A stretch of DNA of 64,000 nucleotides, from positions 177,887 to 241,886 of the forward strand of contig CAVTQA010000049.1 in assembly GCA_963736715.1 (NCBI GenBank), given 5' to 3'. The stretch comes from AP-15 sp963736715 (GTDB taxonomy: Bacteria; Pseudomonadota; Alphaproteobacteria; ATCC43930; CGMCC-115725). A model generated the notes under the pieces. It saw nothing but the letters and a program-made list of their open reading frames with translations, made no database searches and was not told the origin of the DNA. The translations under genes and the position numbers were made by a program. Shown piece by piece: positions 8,025 to 17,973 of this stretch (its first letter is position 1; every line of letters starts with the position of its first letter).

Positions 8025-9866
8025 TCACGCCCATGATGGGATGATCGGCAATATCACATGCGACGGTCGCGCCGCGTCGACAAAGACCCAGTTGCGGGCG
8101 AGGCGCGGATGGTCCATTGACCCTTCGGGCTCGCCCGAATTCGGGTTGATGTCGAAATGCGGAAAGTTGCTGCTCGCGATGTCGAGACGCAGCCGGTGGC
8201 CCCGGCTGAACAGATTGCCGGTCGGGAACAGCTCGATTGTGATCGCATAGACCTCGCCCGGCACCATCGGCGATGGTCGCTCCGAGCTTTCCCGGTAACG
8301 GCAGCGCAGGATGCCCTCGGTCAGGTTCATCGCAAATCCGTTCGGGTAATCTTCGTTTGGCGGATGCACATCGATCAGCTTTGCCGTGAAATCCGTATCG
8401 GGGCCATCGGAGGCGATCCACAGCCGCACCGTAACGGGTCCGGTGACTTCCAGGTCGCGGTCGAGCGGCGGCGTCGAGAAAGCCAGCACATCGGCACGTT
8501 CGGCGAGCGGGCGGAACGGCTCGCGCGCGCCGAACACGGTGGGCCCGTCGCGCTGGTCGTAGGCGCCGCCGCGCATGACCGGCTCGCCTGAGCTGAGCGC
8601 GCCGCCGATTGTCGGTACCGGATTGCGCGGGTCGGAGATGTAGTCGAGCGGTTGCGCGCCGTCATCCGGCAGCTCGGGTCCAAGGCGACCATCGGGATGT
8701 AGGTAGAATTTTGTCCACTGCGTCTGCGGCAACGGCCATTCGGCGGCGGTTCGCCACCGGCCCCCATGATCGAGCCGCTCCGCGGCGTTGCGCCGTCCCG
8801 ATCCCCCGCCCATCACAAAGATCCGCACCGCCGGTTCCGTATCGGCGCCGTCGGCGGCACCCTTGACCCAGCGGTCGAACCAGCGTCGGCGCAGTTCGAA
8901 GAAATCGTCGGCGAGATTGCCGTCGACCGGCGCCGCCGGGCCGAAATCGACATCGCCGGCATAGGTCAGCGAGCGGTCGCCGTGGGTCCAAGGGCCGAGG
9001 ATCAGCTGAACCGGGCGGCGCTTCCGCCGCGAGAGGCCGAGGTAATTCTCCACGGCCGTAAGCGCATAGGGATCGTACCAGCCCGAGAGATTGACGACCG
9101 GCACGTCGGCATAACTGTCGTAGTAGCCCTCCGCATAGATGCCCGGCTGCTTCCAGAAATCGTCAAAGACGCCGTGCGACCATTGCTCGAACAGGTAGTC
9201 CTCGTATTCGGGCGCCGCACTGAGCGGCGAATCGCCCTTGCGCCATGGCATCCGCGCGAACCATTCTTTGATGTCCTGCGCCCTGAGCGCCGCCTTGACG
9301 GCAGGGTCCCTGGCGTCAGCCAGCGCGTTGTTGAAGGCCCACGTCGCCTGTTTCAAATCGAAAGCGCCGCCGTGGCGGATGCCGCTGCGATAGGCGTTGG
9401 AAAACCCCCCGCAATCGAGAAACTGCGCCGCCAGAGCCGGCGGGTCGAGACAGCCGAGTGCGGCCTGGGTGTGGGCCGCGTAGGAGAGACCGAAGGTGCC
9501 GACGCGGCCGCTGCACCAGCGCTGCCGCACCAGCCAGGCAAGGGTGTCGACGCCATCCTCGGCCTCGCTGAGATATTTCGTAAAGCGGCCCCCCGATTTA
9601 TACCGTCCCCGGCAATCCTGATAGACGACGGCGTAGCCGTGGCGCACGAAATAGGCTGCGACCTCGGCGCGCGAGCGAGGCGGCGCGACGGCAGCCGTGC
9701 GCTCGGAGCGGCTTGGCGCGGATTTGTCGTAAGGCGTCCGCTCCAGCAACACCGGAAACGGACCGTCTCCGGCTGGACGATAGACATCCGTCGCCAGCCC
9801 GACGCCGTCTCGTGCCGTGACGATGAGATCCCGATCAGCAATCATTTCGCCCCCGGGCATGTCCAT
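8025..9866 (-). CDS. CocE/NonD-family hydrolase (X-Pro dipeptidyl-peptidase S15 type)
   Basis: 613 residues. The N-terminal alpha/beta-hydrolase part has VTARDGVGLATDVYRP, R-T-P-Y-D-K and QDCRGRYKSGG, all typical of CocE-like acyl hydrolases. The nucleophile elbow is G-L-S-Y-A-A (Ser128), where most relatives have G-x-S-Y-x-G, so the last Gly is an Ala. The second half is the jelly-roll domain: TGPVTVRLWIASDGPDTDFTAKLIDVHP and HRLRLDIASSNFPHFDIN. The family hydrolyses esters and amides, such as cocaine, glutaryl-7-ACA or Xaa-Pro peptides. The substrate is not readable. MIADRDL at codon 8 is an alternative start. Confidence 0.88.
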   Translation of the reverse strand: MDMPGGEMIADRDLIVTARDGVGLATDVYRPAGDGPFPVLLERTPYDKSAPSRSERTAAVAPPRSRAEVAAYFVRHGYAVVYQDCRGRYKSGGRFTKYLSEAEDGVDTLAWLVRQRWCSGRVGTFGLSYAAHTQAALGCLDPPALAAQFLDCGGFSNAYRSGIRHGGAFDLKQATWAFNNALADARDPAVKAALRAQDIKEWFARMPWRKGDSPLSAAPEYEDYLFEQWSHGVFDDFWKQPGIYAEGYYDSYADVPVVNLSGWYDPYALTAVENYLGLSRRKRRPVQLILGPWTHGDRSLTYAGDVDFGPAAPVDGNLADDFFELRRRWFDRWVKGAADGADTEPAVRIFVMGGGSGRRNAAERLDHGGRWRTAAEWPLPQTQWTKFYLHPDGRLGPELPDDGAQPLDYISDPRNPVPTIGGALSSGEPVMRGGAYDQRDGPTVFGAREPFRPLAERADVLAFSTPPLDRDLEVTGPVTVRLWIASDGPDTDFTAKLIDVHPPNEDYPNGFAMNLTEGILRCRYRESSERPSPMVPGEVYAITIELFPTGNLFSRGHRLRLDIASSNFPHFDINPNSGEPEGSMDHPRLARNWVFVDAARPSHVILPIIPSWA

Positions 9867-10005
9867 GCGACTTTCCCCGCGCTTGCCGGCCGTCCGAATT
9901 ATCTGTCGCGTTCTGGGAGAAGGTAAAGGGCGGTGGTCTTGCGGATTCCCCGGTGGGACTTATATCGGTCCACATATTAACGAATTCTACTTGGAGAGAC
10001 GCTCG

Positions 10006-10428
10006 GTGGACGAGTGGCAGTCAGCGGACGAACGAAATAGTCGAGAAAAGACCAGCCGGGCGCGGCAAGCAGCTGAAGACCTGTTCAAACGGGCGCAGCC
10101 CAAAGCCGATGCCGAAGTGACTAGAGCGACGTCAAATGGCGGTCTGCCGCACGACCAGGAACCGCGGCGTCAGCCGCGTATCTTCACCGTCCCGCCGCGG
10201 CTGCCGCCGAGACCGCAAGTTGAACCTCCAACGGCAGTAGAGCCAGTACGGCGAAAGACAGTTGCCACACATCCCACCCGCACCGTGCCGCCTTCGCAAA
10301 TCGGCCGCGTGCGCGCATTGGCGACTTACGGTATGACGCCATTGCAAGTCGCCGAACTCTACGGCGTCACCGTCGGCGAGATCGATCGCATCCTCAGATC
10401 GCCGGTTTACGCCGGAAAAACGCGGTAA
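10006..10428 (+). CDS. Unknown protein with a C-terminal helix-turn-helix-like segment
   Basis: 140 residues from a GTG at 10006, chosen because GGAGAG stands 7 bases upstream; an open frame extends further 5' without good signals. The N-terminal half is charged and Pro/Arg-rich and probably disordered (PPRLPPRPQVEPP). The last 35 residues read IGRVRALATYGMTPLQVAEL and then YGVTVGEIDRIL, which has the spacing of a helix-turn-helix (helix, V-A-x-x-Y-G-V-T, helix), as in resolvase C-termini. DNA binding is an inference. The stop overlaps the next start by one base (TAATG), so the two are translationally coupled. Codon use and composition look like the neighbours. Confidence 0.6.
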   Translation: MDEWQSADERNSREKTSRARQAAEDLFKRAQPKADAEVTRATSNGGLPHDQEPRRQPRIFTVPPRLPPRPQVEPPTAVEPVRRKTVATHPTRTVPPSQIGRVRALATYGMTPLQVAELYGVTVGEIDRILRSPVYAGKTR

Positions 10429-10796
10429 TGCCATACTGCCGCTGTGGCAACGAATTCCCCGAGGCGAGAGCGCGGCTCGGTTTCCACTGCTGTTTCGAAT
10501 GCGGCACTGCCGAAGCCGCGGCAGAGACTGCGCGCCGCGCCCATATGATCGCTCCGATCAGCCACAAATCGGGCTACACCTATTTGGGTCCGGATAAAGC
10601 GGCGCAGCGCCGGCGTCTGCTCGAGGGCTCGGCGAAGACTCCGCCAATGGAAACCGGCGCCTCGCCGATCGGCCGAGCCGCGCGGCCGAGACGGATAACG
10701 CGCAAGCGATACGAATTTGCCGGCTGGGAGTTCAAGCCCGACAAGCGGGGCGTGCGGCAGAAGCGAGCAATTCTTCGAGAAATCCCCGCCGACTGA
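10428..10796 (+). CDS. Unknown small zinc-ribbon-like protein
   Basis: 122 residues. It starts M-P-Y-C-R-C-G and continues with a second knuckle C-C-F-E-C-G at residues 21-26, so it can bind one zinc in the style of a short zinc ribbon. The next part (HMIAPISHKSGYTYLGPDKA) recalls small zinc-ribbon proteins found in phages and accessory islands of rhizobia. The C-terminal half is Arg-rich and basic, which would fit nucleic-acid binding. It overlaps the previous gene by one base. No known function was recognised. Confidence 0.55.
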   Translation: MPYCRCGNEFPEARARLGFHCCFECGTAEAAAETARRAHMIAPISHKSGYTYLGPDKAAQRRRLLEGSAKTPPMETGASPIGRAARPRRITRKRYEFAGWEFKPDKRGVRQKRAILREIPAD

Positions 10797-10825
10797 GACA
10801 ATCACGTTGCATAGGAGGAAGCGCC

Positions 10826-11764
10826 ATGTCCGGTGGTCGTGGGTCCTCACAATCCTCGACGCGGATCGAGCAACTGGCTCCCGAGCTGGAGCGGATCATC
10901 TCCCCGTCGGAGCCGATCCGGCATCTGGCCGACGGCTTCGGCGGTGCTATGGGTCCGGCCGAAGGACCGTTGTGGTGGAAAGAAGGCCATTACCTGCTGT
11001 TCAGCGACATTCACAATGACAAGCGGATGAAATACGAGCCCGGCAAGGGCGTCTCGGTCGTGCAGGAACCGACCAACCGAGCCAATGGGTTGACCCGAGA
11101 CCTGCAGGGCAGGCTCGTTGCCTGCGAGCACGATTCGCGGCGCGTCACCCGCCAGGAGCTCGACGGCAGCACGACGGTGGTCGCCAACAGCTTTCAGGGG
11201 CGGAGGCTCAACCGGCCCAATGACGTCGTCGTCAAGTCCGACGGCTGCATCTACTTCACCGACCCGTGGACCAGCCCGGCCGCGCCTGAGCAATGGGACC
11301 TCACCTTTTCCGGGGTCTACCGCGTCACCCCCGATCTCGGCAGTATGAGCCTGTTGATCGACGATTTTGTATTGCCCAACGGCCTCGCTTTCTCGCCCGA
11401 TGAGAGGGTGCTCTACATCAACGACACGCGGCGCGGCCACATCCGTGCTTTCGAGCTGTTGCCCAACGGCACGCTCGCCAAGCACACCGACCGGGTCTTT
11501 GCCGATTTGCGAGGGCCTGAGCCCGGCGTCCCCGACGGGATGAAGGTCGATGTCGAAGGCAATGTCTATTGCGGCGGCGCCGGCGGGATCTGGATCATAG
11601 ACCCGCACGGCAAGCAGCTCGGCCGTATCGTCCACGGCGCTCCCGCCACTACCAACATCGCCTTCGGCGGCGACGACTGGAAAACCCTGTTCTTCACCAG
11701 CCGCAATCACCTGGGCTGCGTCAACGTGAAGATTCCGGGTCTGCCGGTGCCGATGCAGAGGTAA
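10826..11764 (+). CDS. SMP-30/gluconolactonase/LRE-family protein
   Basis: 312 residues, a six-bladed beta-propeller by family. The metal-binding residues can be placed: Glu in AEGPLWW, Asn in NRPNDVVV, Asn in LPNGLAFSPDE and Asp in VPDGMKVD. The usual F-T-D-P strand is present. Family role: hydrolysis of sugar lactones such as gluconolactone or xylonolactone, before a sugar-acid dehydratase. It could feed the enolase-superfamily enzymes at 3.4-6.1 kb, but they are in a separate unit. AGGAGG stands 9 bases before the ATG. A palindromic repeat follows the stop codon. Confidence 0.88.
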   Translation: MSGGRGSSQSSTRIEQLAPELERIISPSEPIRHLADGFGGAMGPAEGPLWWKEGHYLLFSDIHNDKRMKYEPGKGVSVVQEPTNRANGLTRDLQGRLVACEHDSRRVTRQELDGSTTVVANSFQGRRLNRPNDVVVKSDGCIYFTDPWTSPAAPEQWDLTFSGVYRVTPDLGSMSLLIDDFVLPNGLAFSPDERVLYINDTRRGHIRAFELLPNGTLAKHTDRVFADLRGPEPGVPDGMKVDVEGNVYCGGAGGIWIIDPHGKQLGRIVHGAPATTNIAFGGDDWKTLFFTSRNHLGCVNVKIPGLPVPMQR

Positions 11765-11770
11765 ATGATC

Positions 11771-11851
11771 GTCACCCCCGCGAAAGCGGGGGTCCAGGGA
11801 CGTAACTGCGCGCACCTTGCGTCCTGGATTCCCGCTTTCGCGGGAATGACG
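11771..11851. repeat. Palindromic repeat type B, copy 1
   Basis: Imperfect inverted repeat made of two nested hairpins, CCCCCGCGAAAGCGGGGG and CCCGCTTTCGCGGG, each bordered by TCCAGG or TCCTGGATT, with GTCA/TGAC ends. The same design occurs at 17974-18056. It follows the SMP-30 gene by 7 bases and could also end transcription. Confidence 0.82.
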
Positions 11852-11891
11852 AATGGTTCACAGCTATTGTTGCACCGTTGTAGTCAGACAG

Positions 11892-12203
11892 TCAGATCTT
11901 TACCTCGCTGATCTGAAGGGTCGGTTGGATGTCTGTGTAATTGGGGATGTCGGCCATGATGGCCCCGGCATGGGGGCCGAAGGCTGTCTGAAACTCGGCC
12001 ATCGCGTCGAAATAGAGATGGCCCATCGCGACAAAGGCCGGCCGTGATCCCGGCGTCGCGCCGGATACCCCTTGCTCGACGGCAACACTTTTGCACGCCT
12101 TCCCCAATTTCTCTTGAACCATAGGGATGTGGGTATTACAATAGTAGCTCATGTCGAACTTGCTGCCCTCTTTATTTGGGTACAGCACGCTTACTTTGAT
12201 CAT
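11892..12203 (-). CDS. EthD-family protein
   Basis: 103 residues. MIKVSVLYPNKEGSKFDMSY and YCNTHIPMVQEKLG is the start of the EthD ferredoxin-like fold (dimeric alpha+beta barrel). F-V-A-M-G-H-L-Y-F-D and the closing M-A-D-I-P-N-Y-T-D-I-Q-P complete it. Family members assist or catalyse small ring and ether degradation steps; the exact reaction is unknown. A strong Shine-Dalgarno GGAGGTAG lies just before the ATG. No operon partner is next to it. Confidence 0.82.
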   Translation of the reverse strand: MIKVSVLYPNKEGSKFDMSYYCNTHIPMVQEKLGKACKSVAVEQGVSGATPGSRPAFVAMGHLYFDAMAEFQTAFGPHAGAIMADIPNYTDIQPTLQISEVKI

Positions 12204-12569
12204 TTACTACCTCCGGTGATTGCGCGCCACTCCAAGTTTGAGAGCGTCGATGGGAGCTGGCTGTTTCGCTGATATTTCCTCAAAAATAACAACGAAGAAA
12301 TCGGCTTCTCACTTGGAATCCCTGGCTTCTCGGAGCCCCGGCGGCGAAACAACAGCGAACGCCCTCGCTGATCATTGGCTGTAATACAGCAAATAACAGC
12401 CAGGCAAGTACATCTCAGTGCCGCTCTGCTCTCGTGCTCTTACGCGGTTAGTTCCTGGAGTGGTGGTCGAAGCCACTGTCTCACAAACACCTGTATCATT
12501 CGATTATGGCTATTTTCGGGTTCGTCGTCGCCCATGGATGAATTACGGCGGATCATACCAATTCTTCCT
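12204..12569. other. Intergenic region, no gene seen
   Basis: 366 bases upstream of the EthD-like gene and beyond the 3' end of the amidohydrolase gene. It is less GC-rich than the genes around it, and only short frames without start signals are present. It should carry the EthD promoter, but no clear -35/-10 pair was found. Confidence 0.4.
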
Positions 12570-14000
12570 TCAAACGACAGGCCGGGTTCTGATTTCCTCC
12601 GGCACTTTGCGCGGCAGGAACTGGCCGTCTTTGAGGTCGCCGGTAAAGGCGCCGCCTTCGACGACGATCTTGCCGCGCAGCATTGTGAGCGAGGGCCAGG
12701 CGGCGAGGTCGCGGCCTTCCCAGGGGGTGTAATCGGCTTCGTGCAGTTCGGCGGCGCGCACGGTGTGACGGCGGCGCGGGTCGAGGAGCACGATGTCGGC
12801 GTCCGAGCCGACGGCCAATGCCCCTTTGCGGGGGTATAGGCCGATGATCCTGGCGGCGTTAGTCGAGACGAGGCCGACGAAATCGGACAACCCATAGCTG
12901 CGCTTCTCGACGGTCTCGGTGTAGATCAAGGACAAGCGGGGCTCGACCCCGGCATTGCCGCCGGTCGTGTCGTCGATCCGCCGCCCCTGCAATTTGATCC
13001 GGAGCGGGCAGCAGATCTCGTCGGTGGCGACGGTCTGGATAGCGCCATGATCGGTCGCCTTCCACAACGCCGCCTGGTCCTCGCGGAATTTGAGCGAAGG
13101 GTAGGTGTGGTAGATCTGGCCGTTCGGCCTTTTGTAGTCCTCGGCGGTGTACATTAGGTACTGGTGGAGGGTCTCGCCATAGATCGGCACGTCCTTGGCG
13201 CGCGCCGCAGCGATCGCGCGAACCCCGGTCGCCGCCGAGGTGTGCATCATGTAGAGGGCAGCGCCCTCGATATTGGCGGCCAGCCGGATCACCCGGTTGA
13301 ACGACAGATCCTCGGACAAGGTGTTGTGCACCTCGGCCATGTTCTCGAAGCCGGTCCGGTCTTCGCGGAACAGCTTCTCGTACATGTGCATGACGATGTC
13401 GTTGTCCTCGGCGTGGATCGCCGCGATGCCGCCGGCCTTGGCCAGAACCTTCAGCACCTCCCAGATGTCGCCGAAATCGACCATGCGGCCCTTGCGGCTG
13501 GGCGTGATGTCGGTCGTGAAGATCTTGACCGAGGGGTGCCCGGCTTCGACCGCTTCGGCGAGCTGCGGCAGGATCTCAGGCGCGATCTTGCCTTGCACCA
13601 TCGTGTGAAAGGCGTAGTCGCAATGGCAGGCGCCGGCCCATTCCTTCTGCCGCCGCTCGATCGCGCTCCGGACGCGGTCGCCCGCCTCGACGAGCGCGAA
13701 GTCGATGATCGTCGTGGTCCCGCCAAAAAGGGCGGCGCGGCTGACGACGGACGCCGGATCGGTCAGCTGGTGCTCGGTCGTGCCCGGCACGACGATCGGC
13801 CAGCGGCAATGGACATGCGGGTCGATGCCGCCCGGGATCACGATCTGTCCCGCCGCGTCGACGACCCGCCCCGCGCCGAGGGCGGCAAGGCTGCCCGGCG
13901 CACCGATCGCCGCTATGTGTTCGCCCATCACACCGATATCGGCGGACTGCGGGCCCGAAGGAAGGACGGCGAGACCTCCCGACATGACAATATCGAGCAT
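12570..14000 (-). CDS. Dihydropyrimidinase/hydantoinase-type amidohydrolase
   Basis: 476 residues. The metal site is readable: H62-V-H64 in GGIDPHVHCR, a Lys suited to carbamylation in HPSVKIFTTD, His in AIHAEDND, and a further His in MMHTSAATG. It opens and closes with the small beta-sandwich domain (G-x-VVDAAGQIVIPGG and VGSDADIVLLDPRRRHTV). It therefore belongs to the hydantoinase/dihydropyrimidinase/allantoinase group, which opens cyclic amides. The substrate is unknown. Only 9 bases separate its start from the stop of the CobW-type gene upstream, so they form an operon, and CobW proteins insert metal into metalloenzymes. An alternative family role is an N-acyl or dihydroorotase-like enzyme. 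Confidence 0.88.
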   Translation of the reverse strand: MLDIVMSGGLAVLPSGPQSADIGVMGEHIAAIGAPGSLAALGAGRVVDAAGQIVIPGGIDPHVHCRWPIVVPGTTEHQLTDPASVVSRAALFGGTTTIIDFALVEAGDRVRSAIERRQKEWAGACHCDYAFHTMVQGKIAPEILPQLAEAVEAGHPSVKIFTTDITPSRKGRMVDFGDIWEVLKVLAKAGGIAAIHAEDNDIVMHMYEKLFREDRTGFENMAEVHNTLSEDLSFNRVIRLAANIEGAALYMMHTSAATGVRAIAAARAKDVPIYGETLHQYLMYTAEDYKRPNGQIYHTYPSLKFREDQAALWKATDHGAIQTVATDEICCPLRIKLQGRRIDDTTGGNAGVEPRLSLIYTETVEKRSYGLSDFVGLVSTNAARIIGLYPRKGALAVGSDADIVLLDPRRRHTVRAAELHEADYTPWEGRDLAAWPSLTMLRGKIVVEGGAFTGDLKDGQFLPRKVPEEIRTRPVV

Positions 14001-14009
14001 GTGAACCTC

Positions 14010-14990
14010 CTATGACGCCGGGTGCCAAACCTTTGGTGCGGCAAAGGCGAAATGCGCGAGGATTTCGCTGCGCGGGATATCGTGGACGATGAAGACCAAC
14101 CGGCTGCGGTGATCCTGGTCGGGCCAGTCGTCGAGCCATTCCGGCGCGAACATCGCGTGCTGAGCGGCTTGGACCACAGCCGGTCGCTCCGGGCGGTCGG
14201 AGAAGCGCACGATCCCCTTGACCCGCAGCAAGTCGGTGCCCCGCTCGCGGGCCAGGCCTCCCAGAGCGCGGGCAAAATCGAGACGGCTTATTTCTCCTTC
14301 GAGGATCACCCCGAGAGCATCGATGCCGTGGGTGTGGGCGGCGACCGGCTCAAAGGGCAACGCCGGAGCGGCCGTGAGCTTGCCATCGCCGAACAGCACC
14401 AGGCCGGCATCCTCGGTCTCGGCCGCAAGGATCCGGTCGGCGCGGTCGTTGAGCGCATCGAGACGGCGGATGAGCTCCGGACTGAGCGGCGTAAGATCGG
14501 TCTTGGTGATCACTAAAGTGTCGGCGAGTGCGGCTTGCCGCCCCGCCTCGGCGAAGCGGTCGAGACTGTCGGCGCCATTTACCGCATCGACGAGAGTGAC
14601 GATCCGCGCCAAATGCAACGAGTGGTCGAGCATCGGATCGGCGCCGAGCGTATAGAGGATCGGGGCCGGGTCGGCGAGCCCGGTGGTTTCGATGACGACC
14701 CGGCGAAATCGTCTGATTTCTCCGGCATCGCGGCGGTCGAGAAGACTGCGCAACGTGCGTGCGAGGTCCTCGCGCACCGCACAGCACAGGCATCCGCCCG
14801 GCAGTTCGAGCACACTGCCCTCGACGAAATCGACGAGGTGGTGGTCGATCGCGATCTCGCCGAGCTCATTGATGATGACAGCCGTATCGGCGAGAGCGGG
14901 CGACACGAGCGCACGGCGCAGCAGCGTCGTTTTGCCACTGCCGAGAAACCCGGTCAGCACGGTCGTAGGCAGAGTTTCGGACAGGGCCAC
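14010..14990 (-). CDS. CobW/COG0523-family GTP-binding metallochaperone
   Basis: About 326 residues from the GTG at 14990, chosen because it places the P-loop close to the N-terminus (M-ALSETLPTTVLTGFLGSGKTT), as in the family; an upstream ATG at 15089 would add 33 unusual residues. Motifs: Walker A GFLGSGKT, metal-binding G-G-C-L-C-C (the C-x-C-C signature), V-V-I-E-T-T-G-L-A-D-P, and the guanine-specificity motif T-K-T-D. The C-terminal CobW domain follows (GIVRFSDRP). Known role: GTP-dependent delivery of zinc or cobalt to client enzymes. The client may be the amidohydrolase encoded directly downstream. Confidence 0.86.
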   Translation of the reverse strand: MALSETLPTTVLTGFLGSGKTTLLRRALVSPALADTAVIINELGEIAIDHHLVDFVEGSVLELPGGCLCCAVREDLARTLRSLLDRRDAGEIRRFRRVVIETTGLADPAPILYTLGADPMLDHSLHLARIVTLVDAVNGADSLDRFAEAGRQAALADTLVITKTDLTPLSPELIRRLDALNDRADRILAAETEDAGLVLFGDGKLTAAPALPFEPVAAHTHGIDALGVILEGEISRLDFARALGGLARERGTDLLRVKGIVRFSDRPERPAVVQAAQHAMFAPEWLDDWPDQDHRSRLVFIVHDIPRSEILAHFAFAAPKVWHPAS

Positions 14991-15186
14991 GCTTAACCAT
15001 TCTCCGCCGCGAACTTCCGGCACCGATGGTTTCACGCTCGCGGCCGGATCGGCAAGACGGGCAGCAAAAGTAAAGCGCGGCAGTGACATAGGCCATTGCG
15101 TTCCGCCGCCTGCGTCTGCATCATGCCTGCCATAAGTGGCGCGCATATGCGCGCTGGCGGAAAGGCGAGGAAATGCGGGCGGCATC

Positions 15187-16015
15187 GTGTCCGGCAATGT
15201 GAACGGCGGCGAGATCTCTCCCGGAGAGGCGCAACTCGCCATCTCCGGCGTGTCGAAGCATTTTGGCGGCGTGCGGGCGGTGGAGGCGGTGACGCTCGCG
15301 GTCCGCGCCGGCGAGCTGATCTCGGTCATCGGCCCGAACGGCGCCGGCAAGACTTCGCTCCTCAACATGATCAGCGGATTTTACCGGCCGGATAGCCGGC
15401 GCGATCGTTTTTGCCGGCAAAGACATCACCGGCGCGCGTCCTTCGCATGTCGCCGCACTCGGGATAGCCCGCACGTTCCAGAACATCGCGCTGTTCGCCG
15501 GCATGACGGTGCTCGACAACATCATGCTCGGGCGTCACGTGCACATGAAAGCGGGAGTGCTGTCCTCCTTCATCTATTGGGGCCTGGCGCAGAAAGAGGA
15601 GATCGCCCATCGCGCGCGGGCCGAGGAGCTGATCGAGCTTCTCGAACTCGAGGATTTGCGCAAGCAGCCGACGAGCGGGCTTGCCTATGGCCTGAGAAAA
15701 CGAGTTGAATTGGCGCGCGCCCTGGCGCTCGACCCGAAATTGCTGCTGCTCGACGAGCCGATGGGCGGCATGAACCAGGAAGAAAAAGAGGACATGGCCC
15801 GCTTTATTCTCGACGTGAACCAGCAATGGGGCACGACGGTCATCCTGATAGAGCACGACATGGCGGTGGTGATGGACATCTCCGACCGCGTCGCCGTGCT
15901 CGACCGCGGCCGCAAGATCGCCGAGGGCAGCCCCGGCGAGGTGCAGCGTCATCCGGCTGTGATCCGAGCCTATCTCGGCACCGCGAAGGGACGCCAGGAG
16001 GTGGCCGCCGCATGA
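15187..16015 (+). CDS. livG: LivG-type ABC transporter ATPase, broken by one extra base
   Basis: The first part has Walker A G-P-N-G-A-G-K-T and SGFYRPDSG; the second has the signature region, here degenerate (YGLRKRVELARALALDP), Walker B LLLLDEPMGG and the H-loop (EHDMAVVMD). They lie in two frames. At 15396-15397, reading CC as C gives RPDSGAIVFAGKDITGARPS, the expected LivG sequence. The corrected length is about 275. The start is uncertain: GTG at 15187 or 15199, or ATG at 15136. The stop overlaps the start of the acyl-CoA ligase gene (ATGA), so the two are coupled. Role: energises import of branched-chain amino acids or related amides or acids, with LivF at 21481. Confidence 0.84.
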
Positions 16016-17944
16016 CGCAATCGACACTGCCGCGTCTGCTGCGGCGCAACGCCGAACAGATGGCGGCGCGGCCGGCAATTCGCGAAAAGAACCACGGCAT
16101 TTGGCAGACGTTTACCTGGGCGCAATATTGGGCGGAGGTGCGCGATTTCTCGCTGGGCCTGGCCGCAAACGGCTTTCGCCGCGGCGACAAGCTCGCGGTC
16201 ATCGGCGACAACCGGCCGAGCCTCTACTGGGCGCAGCTGGCAGCCCAATGCCTCCGCGGCACCGCGGTGCCGATGTACCAGGACTTCGATCGCCAGCGAG
16301 CTGGTTTTTGTGCTGAACCACGCCGAGGTTTCGGTCGTCGTCGCCGAAGACCAGGAACAGGTCGACAAAATCCTGTCATTGCGGGCAGAGCTGCCGCATC
16401 TCGAACTCGTCGTCTATGACGATCCGAAAGGGCTGCGGCGCTACTCCAGCAGCGGCCTCAAATCATTCGCCGAGATGCAGGCAGCCGGCCGCGAGTTCGG
16501 CGCGGCGAACCCGGGATACGTCGAGGCGGAGATCGATAATGGTGATCCGGATGATCTGGCGCTCCTCACCTACACTTCGGGGACTACCGGACGCCCGAAA
16601 GGGGTGATGCTGTCGCATGCCAATCTGCTGAGTTCTGCGCAAGGCTTTATTGCGGCTGAGGACATCCGCGCTACCGACGATCTCTTGTGCTACCTGCCGA
16701 TGGCGTGGATAGGCGACTCGCTGTTTTCGCTCGTGCTGACCCTGCTCGTCGGGTTCACCTGCAACTGTCCGGAGCGGCCGCAGACCGTGCAGCGCGATCT
16801 GCGCGAGCTCGGCCCGACGATCGCCATCGCGCCGCCGCGGATCTGGGAGAACATGCTGACCCAGCTGCGGGTCAGGGCGGCGGATTCGACGCCACTGAAG
16901 CGTCGGCTCTTCGAGTTCTTCCGCGGGCTCGCCGAGCGCGCGGAGCAGCGGAAAGGGGAAGGCAAACACACCTCGCTGCTCTCCCGGCTGGACCTCGCGC
17001 TCGGCGAGGTGCTGATCTATGGGCCGGTGCGCGACCAGCTGGGCTTGCGGCGGGCACGCTGGGTCTATACCGGCGGCGCGCCGCTCGGTCCCGATACCTT
17101 TCGGTTCTTCCGCGCGTTCGGGGTCAATATCAAACAGGTTTGGGGCTCGACCGAGCTTGCCGGTCTCGCCTCGTTGCAGCCCGACGGCGAGGCGGACCCG
17201 GACACGGTCGGGCGGGTCACCCCGGGCTCCCAAGTGCGGATTGCCGAGGACGGCGAGGTGCTGATCCGCTCCGCCGCGGTGTTCAAGGGATACTACAAGC
17301 AGCCGGATGCCTCCCGTGACACGATGACCGACGATGGCTGGCTGCGCAGCGGCGATTCCGGCTTTGTCGACCGCCGCGGGCACCTCGTCATCGTCGACCG
17401 CGCCAAAGATGTCGGCAAGCTCGCCGACGGCACGCCGTTCGCCCCGCAATTTGTCGAGAACAAGCTCAAATTCAGCCCGTTCATCGCCGAAGCGGTCGCT
17501 TTTGGCGATCGCCGGCCGTTTGTCGCGGCGATCGTCGCGATCGATCTGACCACGGTCGGGAACTGGGCGGAGCGCCGCAACCTCGCCTATACCTCGTTCC
17601 AGGATTTGAGCGCCAAGCCCGAGGTGCGGCGGCTGATCGCCGGGGAGGTCGCCGAGGTCAACGCCACTTTGCCCGCGGCCGCGCGGCTCTGGCGCTTTGT
17701 GCTGCTCAACAAGGAATTCGACGCCGACGACAATGAGATCACCCGCACGCGCAAGATCCGGCGCCGCTTCGTCGCCGAGAAATACACCGCCGTCATCGAC
17801 GCGTTCTACAGCGGCGAGGCGGAGGTCGAGGTCACTAGCGAGATCACCTATGAGGACGGCCGAAAGGCGACCCTGACCTCGACGATCGTGATCGAGGACG
17901 TTCTCAAACCCGCGGAGCCGGCGCGGGAACCGGCCTATGCCTGA
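16012..17944 (+). CDS. AMP-dependent acyl-CoA synthetase (long-chain fatty acid-CoA ligase type), broken by one extra base
   Basis: From the ATG at 16012 the first 92 or so codons (RLLRRNAEQMAARPAIREK, FTWAQYW) and the rest from about 16286 lie in different frames. Reading TT at 16285-16286 as T gives MYQDSIASELVFVLNHAEVS, exactly as expected. Motifs: AMP-binding YTSGTTGRPKG, W-G-S-T-E, D-G-W-L-R-S-G-D. The C-terminal KxxG lysine is not obvious. About 644 residues when corrected. Embedding such a ligase between the livG and livH genes is common in alphaproteobacterial import clusters for aromatic or fatty acids, where the ligase activates the imported acid. That role here is an inference. Confidence 0.85.
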
Positions 17945-17973
17945 ACTGGCCTATGCCTGACGGATATCCCTAT

